Assembly: GCA_001310375.1 (NCBI GenBank)
Contig: BAXC01000041.1
Location: 1 to 38,334 of the forward strand
Direction: 5' to 3'
DNA: 38,334 bases
Source: Bacillus sp. JCM 19041
GTDB taxonomy: Bacteria; Bacillota; Bacilli; Bacillales; Bacillaceae_D
The number at the start of each line of letters is the position of its first letter. Positions within the stretch are counted from its first letter, which is position 1. Below the pieces are notes generated by a model. It was not told the origin of the DNA, did no database searches, and saw nothing but the letters and a program-made list of their open reading frames with translations. Below, piece after piece: positions 34,423-38,334 of the stretch. Position numbers and translations under genes: made by a program.

Positions 34423-35031
34423 ATGAGTAAAGTGATTCTCAATATCTCGATGTCTCTTGATGGCTTTATTACGGGTACAAATGATAGTCCCGAACTTCCT
34501 TTAGGAAATAATGGGGATACGTTACAAGCGTGGATGTTTTCTGGAAAGATTACGAGCAAGACGAATTCTTTCTTTAAACTTTCAGACGTTGATAAGGAAG
34601 TCTTTGATCGAGCGGCTAAAAAAACGGGAGCGATGATTGTTGGAAAGAGAACGTATGACATTGTGAATGGTTGGGGTGGAAGTCATCCATTAGAACATGT
34701 TCCTGTATTTGTTCTTACTCATCAGATCCCGAATAACCCACCAAGAGGAAAGACGCCATTTACCTTTATTACAGACGGAGTGGAACAGGCAGTGAAAGAA
34801 GCGAAACAAGTTGCTGGAGCAAAGGATGTTAGTGTTGGTACGGCAAATGTTGCGCAACAATGTATCGAACTAGGTTTATTAGATGGACTCGACCTTCATA
34901 TTGCCCCAATCCTGTTGGGCAATGGAATTCGTTTATTTGATCATATTGGACAGGGAAGTGTCGCACTCGAATCAACCGAAGTTATTGATGGGACAGGCGT
35001 GATTCACGTAAAATACGATATCCTTAAATGA
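34423..35031 (+). CDS. dihydrofolate reductase-like (RibD C-terminal) protein
   Basis: A 202-residue protein of the DHFR/RibD C-terminal superfamily: VILNISMSLDGFITG at the N-terminus, TGAMIVGKRTYDIVNGWGGS, VPVFVLTHQIPNNPPRG, then VSVGTANVAQQCIELGLLDG and LHIAPILLGNGIRLFDH. These are the NADPH-binding features of the family. ATG 34423 follows AAGGGGGTAAATA. It is intact. Members act as general reductases, often with antibiotic- or folate-unrelated substrates. It lies 59 bases before the SRPBCC gene, possibly in one unit. Confidence 0.85.
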   Translation: MSKVILNISMSLDGFITGTNDSPELPLGNNGDTLQAWMFSGKITSKTNSFFKLSDVDKEVFDRAAKKTGAMIVGKRTYDIVNGWGGSHPLEHVPVFVLTHQIPNNPPRGKTPFTFITDGVEQAVKEAKQVAGAKDVSVGTANVAQQCIELGLLDGLDLHIAPILLGNGIRLFDHIGQGSVALESTEVIDGTGVIHVKYDILK

Positions 35032-35090
35032 ATGAGCAGGTTCTTATTTATATGTGAAGAAAGAAGAATGGAAATAAAGGAGGTCGTTAC

Positions 35091-35567
35091 ATGGCAGATG
35101 CATCTACTAACAAAAGAATCGATACTGCTTCAAGAATCATTAAGGCACCAGCAAAAGTGATCTATCAAGCAATGTTAAATCCAGAAGCGCTCGTTTTATG
35201 GCTTCCACCGGAAGGAATGTCTGGTCACCTCGATACATTTGATGTGAGGGAAGGAGGCATTTATAAAATGACCCTTATCTACGAAGGGGATGAAGTGATA
35301 CAAGGCAAAACCTCAGAAAATCGAGATGTCACTCAAGGAGAATTTTTGGAGCTAATACCAGACAAACGAATTGTAAAAACCGTTCATTTTGAGTCCGCGG
35401 ACACACAGTTTTCAGGTGAGATGATCCAAAAATGGGAGTTAGAATCCCATTCAGAAGGCACAAAAGTGACTGTCATTTGCGAGAATGTTCCTGAAGGGAT
35501 ACGAAAGGAAGATCATGACGTTGGTTTACGATCCACTTTGGAGAATCTAGCAGCATTTACTGAATGA
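35091..35567 (+). CDS. SRPBCC/AHSA1-type protein
   Basis: A 158-residue START-like protein: SRIIKAPAKVIYQAMLNPEA, LWLPPEGMSGHLDTFDVREG, IYKMTLIYEG, and the terminal helix GLRSTLENLAAFTE. These match the activator-of-Hsp90-like (AHSA1) SRPBCC branch, which binds hydrophobic ligands in a deep pocket. ATG 35091 follows AAAGGAGGTCGTTAC. It is intact. Its neighbour is the DHFR-like gene. No specific ligand can be inferred. Confidence 0.85.
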   Translation: MADASTNKRIDTASRIIKAPAKVIYQAMLNPEALVLWLPPEGMSGHLDTFDVREGGIYKMTLIYEGDEVIQGKTSENRDVTQGEFLELIPDKRIVKTVHFESADTQFSGEMIQKWELESHSEGTKVTVICENVPEGIRKEDHDVGLRSTLENLAAFTE

Positions 35568-35624
35568 TAAAAAACCTTTTGTTAGGTTTCAAGAGATGTC
35601 TTCCCGAACGCAAATAGTTTGAGA

Positions 35625-35690
35625 TTCACACAAAAAGATGGCGGGACCAAATAGAACCGTCTCATGGACGAGCTGGTCGACGCCCTTCAA
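35625..35690. repeat. hairpin sequence related to that at 7812-7862
   Basis: CGTCTCATGGACGAGCTGG followed by TCGACG resembles the loop and right arm of the terminator at 7812. GGCG/CGCC and GGACC/GGTC provide the outer stem. It follows no gene closely and looks like a stray copy of a dispersed hairpin. Confidence 0.4.
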
Positions 35691-35747
35691 ATTGAACGCA
35701 AACGAACGAAATCATCAGATATGGCATATGTTTTACAATTGTTATAA

Positions 35748-35975
35748 TTAGAAAGGTACAGTTATCGAACGCTAATTGAATGTCATGATAAAACAACGGT
35801 GATGAACTTAGAAACAATTGTTGCCAATTTAAATAACTGGTTTATTGATTATGGCCTTCAACTGGACCCTTCAATAATAACAGCATCAGAAAATTATTAA
35901 TACCAAGCGTACGATAAAGATGTCCCAGTTACGACAGGTGGAAAGTTTGGGAAAGTATTGGTGACCGTAAAGTAA
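35748..35975 (+). pseudogene. C-terminal remnant of an unidentified gene
   Basis: One frame reads LERYSYRTLIECHDKTTVMN, LETIVANLNNWFIDYGLQLD, PSIITASENY, a stop, then YQAYDKDVPVTTGGKFGKVL and VTVK before TAA 35975. The internal stop (35898-35900) and an upstream stop (35745-35747) leave no start codon with a ribosome site. A perfect terminator follows at once. I do not recognise the family. Confidence 0.45.
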
Positions 35976-36006
35976 CAAGCAAAGACATTTTGTCTTTGCT
36001 TGTTTT
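35974..36006 (+). terminator. strong terminator
   Basis: Fourteen perfect pairs (AACAAGCAAAGACA with its complement) around TTT, then TTTTC. It begins at the stop codon of the remnant gene. Confidence 0.8.
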
Positions 36007-36039
36007 CTATCGTTTGTTGCGTAAAAAGAATGTTAGGCA

Positions 36040-36267
36040 ATGACAGATTAATAAGAAATGAAAGGGAGCGAATATTTGTTGGCACTCAATCAGACTATAA
36101 AAAACAGTTAAAAAATGCTTTTGAATGCATAAGTCTTTGAATGTATCAATGGTTGACACTGCTATAAGCATAACAGATGACCGCCATGATAGTTTTATAA
36201 AGCTCCGTTAATACATTAAGCGATAATCATCACAATTAAATTAGTTCATTTTATTTTTAGCATTCGG
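36040..36267. other. degenerate region left of the insertion sequence
   Basis: A short coding-like stretch (IFVGTQSDYKKQLKNAFECI, ending TGA near 36140) has no start and looks like another gene tail. A TTGACA lies near 36152 without a clear partner box. I see no complete gene. Confidence 0.35.
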
Positions 36268-36318
36268 AAGGTATTGAGAGCGTAAAATAGTTTGTGTAAA
36301 TGAATAAAAGCACGAAAA

Positions 36319-36382
36319 AGGGAAGCCCTTTTCTAGTAGAATTAAGTCACCACAACCAACCCACAGAAAAGAGGACTTCCCT
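36319..36382 (+). promoter_or_regulatory. hairpin sequestering the transposase ribosome site
   Basis: AGGGAAGCCCTTTTCT (36319-36334) can pair with AGAAAAGAGGACTTCCCT (36365-36382), which includes the ribosome site and ends one base before the ATG. Transcripts entering from outside would fold this way and be poorly translated. Confidence 0.65.
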
Positions 36383-37564
36383 ATGACTGATTTTACTACA
36401 GATATTGCCCAAGCTCTAGTTCGAAAAGAAGATTTACAAGAGGTTTTCCGGTTTCATTTAGAAGCAGCCGTCAATACGCTTTTAGCGACGGAGCTCACGG
36501 CGTTTTTAGACTACGAAAAATACGACCGCATTGGCGTGAATTCGGGTAACTCTAGAAATGGTTCTTACAATCGTACACTTCACACCGAATTTGGTGATCT
36601 TCAGCTCACCATCCCAAGAGACCGGAATGGAGACTTTCATCAACAAACGGTGGCTCCTTATAAGCGCTCAAATGAAACCTTAGAGTCCTTCGTCATGCAT
36701 ATGTATCAAAAAGGCGTCACGACAAGTGAGATCGCTGATCTGTTGGAGCGCATGTACGGCCATTATTACACGCCTCAAACCATCTCAAACATGACCAAAA
36801 CAATGGAAACTCAAGTGAAAGCATTTAAAGAACGCTCGCTCGCGAAAAGGTATGTATGCATCTATTTAGATGCCACCTTTATTGCGGTTAAACGGGACAC
36901 CGTTTCAAAGGAAGCGGTTTATTTAGTCATTGAGATTCAAGAAGATGGCTCAAAAGAGGTCTTGGCGTATACGATTGCCCCAACGGAATCCGCGTTTATT
37001 TGGCAAGAAGTCCTTGAAGATCTTCGTGAACGAGGTGTTGAAGAGGTGCTTTTATTTATATCCGATGGGTTAAAAGGCATCAAAGATGCCATCCAACACA
37101 TTTACCCATCATCACGTTACCAAGCGTGCTGTGTGCACCTCGCGCGTAATATTTCCCATAAAGTTCGGGTGTCAGACCATGCAGAAGTTTGTGACGATTT
37201 TAAGCAGGTTTATCGTTCTTCTAATAAAAAAGAAGGGCAAAAAGCACTTGATGCGTTCGTAGCAAAGTGGAAAAAAGCGTATCCTCGTGTGATCAAAACC
37301 CTTGAACACAACGAGCATATTCTCACATTTTATGACTTCCCTAAAGCGATTTGGAGGAGTATTTACTCAACAAACCTCATCGAGTCGTTTAACAAACAGC
37401 TAAAGAAATACAGTAAGCGCAAAGAACAATTCCCAAACGAATCTTCAATCGAACGCTTTTTGGTGAGCCAATTCGAGCCTTATAATCAAAAGTTTTCAAC
37501 AAGGTGTCACCTTGGATTTGAACTAGCCCGTGCCGCATTAGTGGAGATGTTTGATCAGAAATGA
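36383..37564 (+). CDS. IS256-family transposase
   Basis: A 393-residue Mutator/IS256-type DDE transposase. D in YVCIYLDATFIAVKR, D in LLFISDGLKGIKDAI and E in YSTNLIESFNKQLKKYSKRK form the triad. The C-x-x-H pair in YQACCVHLARNI and the preceding helical insertion are family features. The N-terminal part SGNSRNGSYNRTL with GDLQLTIPRDRNGDF is the usual DNA-binding region. Length is normal for the family and there is no break. ATG 36383 follows AAGAGGACTTCCCT, within a hairpin that likely limits expression. Confidence 0.95.
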   Translation: MTDFTTDIAQALVRKEDLQEVFRFHLEAAVNTLLATELTAFLDYEKYDRIGVNSGNSRNGSYNRTLHTEFGDLQLTIPRDRNGDFHQQTVAPYKRSNETLESFVMHMYQKGVTTSEIADLLERMYGHYYTPQTISNMTKTMETQVKAFKERSLAKRYVCIYLDATFIAVKRDTVSKEAVYLVIEIQEDGSKEVLAYTIAPTESAFIWQEVLEDLRERGVEEVLLFISDGLKGIKDAIQHIYPSSRYQACCVHLARNISHKVRVSDHAEVCDDFKQVYRSSNKKEGQKALDAFVAKWKKAYPRVIKTLEHNEHILTFYDFPKAIWRSIYSTNLIESFNKQLKKYSKRKEQFPNESSIERFLVSQFEPYNQKFSTRCHLGFELARAALVEMFDQK

Positions 37565-37658
37565 GCGTAAGAGATGATTTATTTACTAGGAATAGGGTTT
37601 CTATTTACACAAAATTCTTGACGGTCCCAAGGTATAAACAAAATATAATAAATGTGCA

Positions 37659-37687
37659 TTGAGTAATGAATATTTATAATTTATAAT
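37659..37687 (+). promoter_or_regulatory. sigma-A promoter
   Basis: TTGAGT (37659-37664), 17 bases, TATAAT (37682-37687), 27 bases before TTG 37715. Confidence 0.6.
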
Positions 37688-37714
37688 AATATTAGTTTGT
37701 AAAGGAGGGATTTT

Positions 37715-37990
37715 TTGAATTTTAAAGAAACGAAAATCATATTAATAAATGCCATTCTCAGTGGAATTATATTATTAATTATTTCAACTTTTTTAGCTTC
37801 TGGTTTTATTGCTGATAACTACTCTGGTACTACATGGCCAGTACTACAATTTATAAGCTTCTTATTAATGTGGCTTCTGGGTCTATTGCTAGGGCTGTTT
37901 CTAAGGATTAATTGGCTATCTCTCTCTTTAATGTATACAGCGCCTATAACTGGTTACATAATAGCTGTATTGATCATGTTTTTTGAATAA
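37715..37990 (+). CDS. small three-helix membrane protein
   Basis: Ninety-one residues with three membrane segments (about 8-30, 42-64 and 70-90): IILINAILSGIILLIISTFL, VLQFISFLLMWLLGLLLGLF and MYTAPITGYIIAVLIMFFE. The start is TTG 37715, six bases after AAAGGAGGG. A good sigma-A promoter lies just upstream, right of the insertion sequence. I do not recognise the family. Confidence 0.65.
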   Translation: MNFKETKIILINAILSGIILLIISTFLASGFIADNYSGTTWPVLQFISFLLMWLLGLLLGLFLRINWLSLSLMYTAPITGYIIAVLIMFFE

Positions 37991-38202
37991 TGAATCACAA
38001 ATCACTTTTTTTTAGTCGAACGAGAAATACCCACATTTTCTAGCATAAGTTATTTGAACAGATCTATAAAAAATTCAATTGGATGAAAAAAATAAAACCA
38101 TTCTCGTGTATGAGTACAAATATTAGTAATGCAATAGATGAAATAGCTATAAGTACTGCAAGTCTTTTGCTGAGGCGGTTTTAACTATGTCGTACCGAGG
38201 CA
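37991..38202. other. non-coding stretch
   Basis: AT-rich sequence with no supported gene. Confidence 0.35.
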
Positions 38203-38236
38203 ATGGCTAACGCGCTTCTTAGCCATCATTTTTTAT
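38203..38236 (+). terminator. rho-independent terminator
   Basis: ATGGCTAA pairs with TTAGCCAT around eight bases, then T6. It may end the small membrane gene transcript. Confidence 0.65.
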
Positions 38237-38334
38237 ATTGTCCGATTATTGTTTCCGATCTCTTTTAATTCTGTATTGGTATGTCTTTAAAGGTCTGTAT
38301 CCGAAAGGAAGAAAAATATTCGACTGTGCGTTTT

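Larger units (their letters stand above)
36276..37628 (+). mobile_element. complete IS256-family insertion sequence
   Basis: A 1353-bp element. The terminal inverted repeats are 26 bp with 20 matches (36276-36301 and 37603-37628, sharing TTTGTGTAAAT at the inner end). It is flanked by target duplications AAGGTATT (36268-36275) and AAGGTATA (37629-37636), seven of eight identical. One intact transposase fills the element, so it is probably active or recently so. It inserted into a non-coding stretch. Confidence 0.9.

Overview
The window comes from a low-to-middling GC Gram-positive rod of the Bacillaceae, probably an alkaliphilic or halotolerant Bacillus relative. The signs are strong AGGAGG-type ribosome sites, frequent TTG starts, a T-box leader, a Zur box of the Bacillus type, an ECF sigma-W type promoter, PspA/DUF4178/DUF350/DUF4247 genes, and secreted lipoproteins that are very acidic. 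There are no rRNA or tRNA genes, no CRISPR array and no clear prophage. One complete IS256-family element is present.

Layout. 0-5.4 kb: a frameshifted AdaA-type alkylation-response gene, a sigma-W-type promoter with a tiny membrane gene fused onto a serine-hydrolase remnant, a broken BAAT-type thioesterase, a VOC protein, a three-gene minus-strand operon (DUF1272 zinc protein plus two isochorismatase-fold hydrolases) and a GNAT. 5.4-10.3 kb: MmcQ/YjbR protein, a broken nucleotidyltransferase-like gene, an M28 peptidase lipoprotein, a GNAT, small membrane proteins and an aldo/keto reductase behind a MerR-type promoter. 10.3-17.4 kb: a decayed GNAT, a lipoprotein, a T-box leader in front of an MFS permease, a PadR/DUF2812 pair with three operator dyads, a saccharopine-dehydrogenase-like gene and an AraC/GyrI regulator. 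17.4-23.1 kb: a phased 20-21 bp repeat, a Zur-controlled ZinT-like lipoprotein, and a membrane-stress locus (membrane spermidine-synthase-like protein, DUF350, DUF4247, PspA, DUF4178). 23.4-29.5 kb: small export protein, PadR/HAAS pair behind a perfect palindromic promoter, an alpha/beta hydrolase, a GNAT/TetR pair and a CAP-domain protein. 29.7-38.3 kb: NAD(P)-binding protein, NIPSNAP-NUDIX fusion, TraB/GumN lipoprotein, XRE/membrane pair, dihydrofolate-reductase-like and SRPBCC proteins, a degenerate stretch, the IS256-type element and a last membrane protein.

The gene set is accessory: stress sensing, detoxification and many small one- or two-gene regulator/effector modules (PadR-DUF2812, PadR-HAAS, XRE-membrane protein, GNAT-TetR, MerR-type promoter-AKR, Zur-ZinT). 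The most coherent functional unit is the PspA/DUF4178/DUF350/DUF4247/aminopropyltransferase-like set, which elsewhere travels together in envelope-stress loci.

About twenty genes need one or more single-base frame corrections, several of them at runs of identical bases (A8, T8, T7), while the protein sequence on both sides stays well conserved. This looks more like indel errors in the read data than real decay for most of them. A few (the serine-hydrolase remnant, the first GNAT, the SDR tail and the stretch near 35.7-36.1 kb) look truly degraded. I list interrupted genes as pseudogenes and give the approximate break point.
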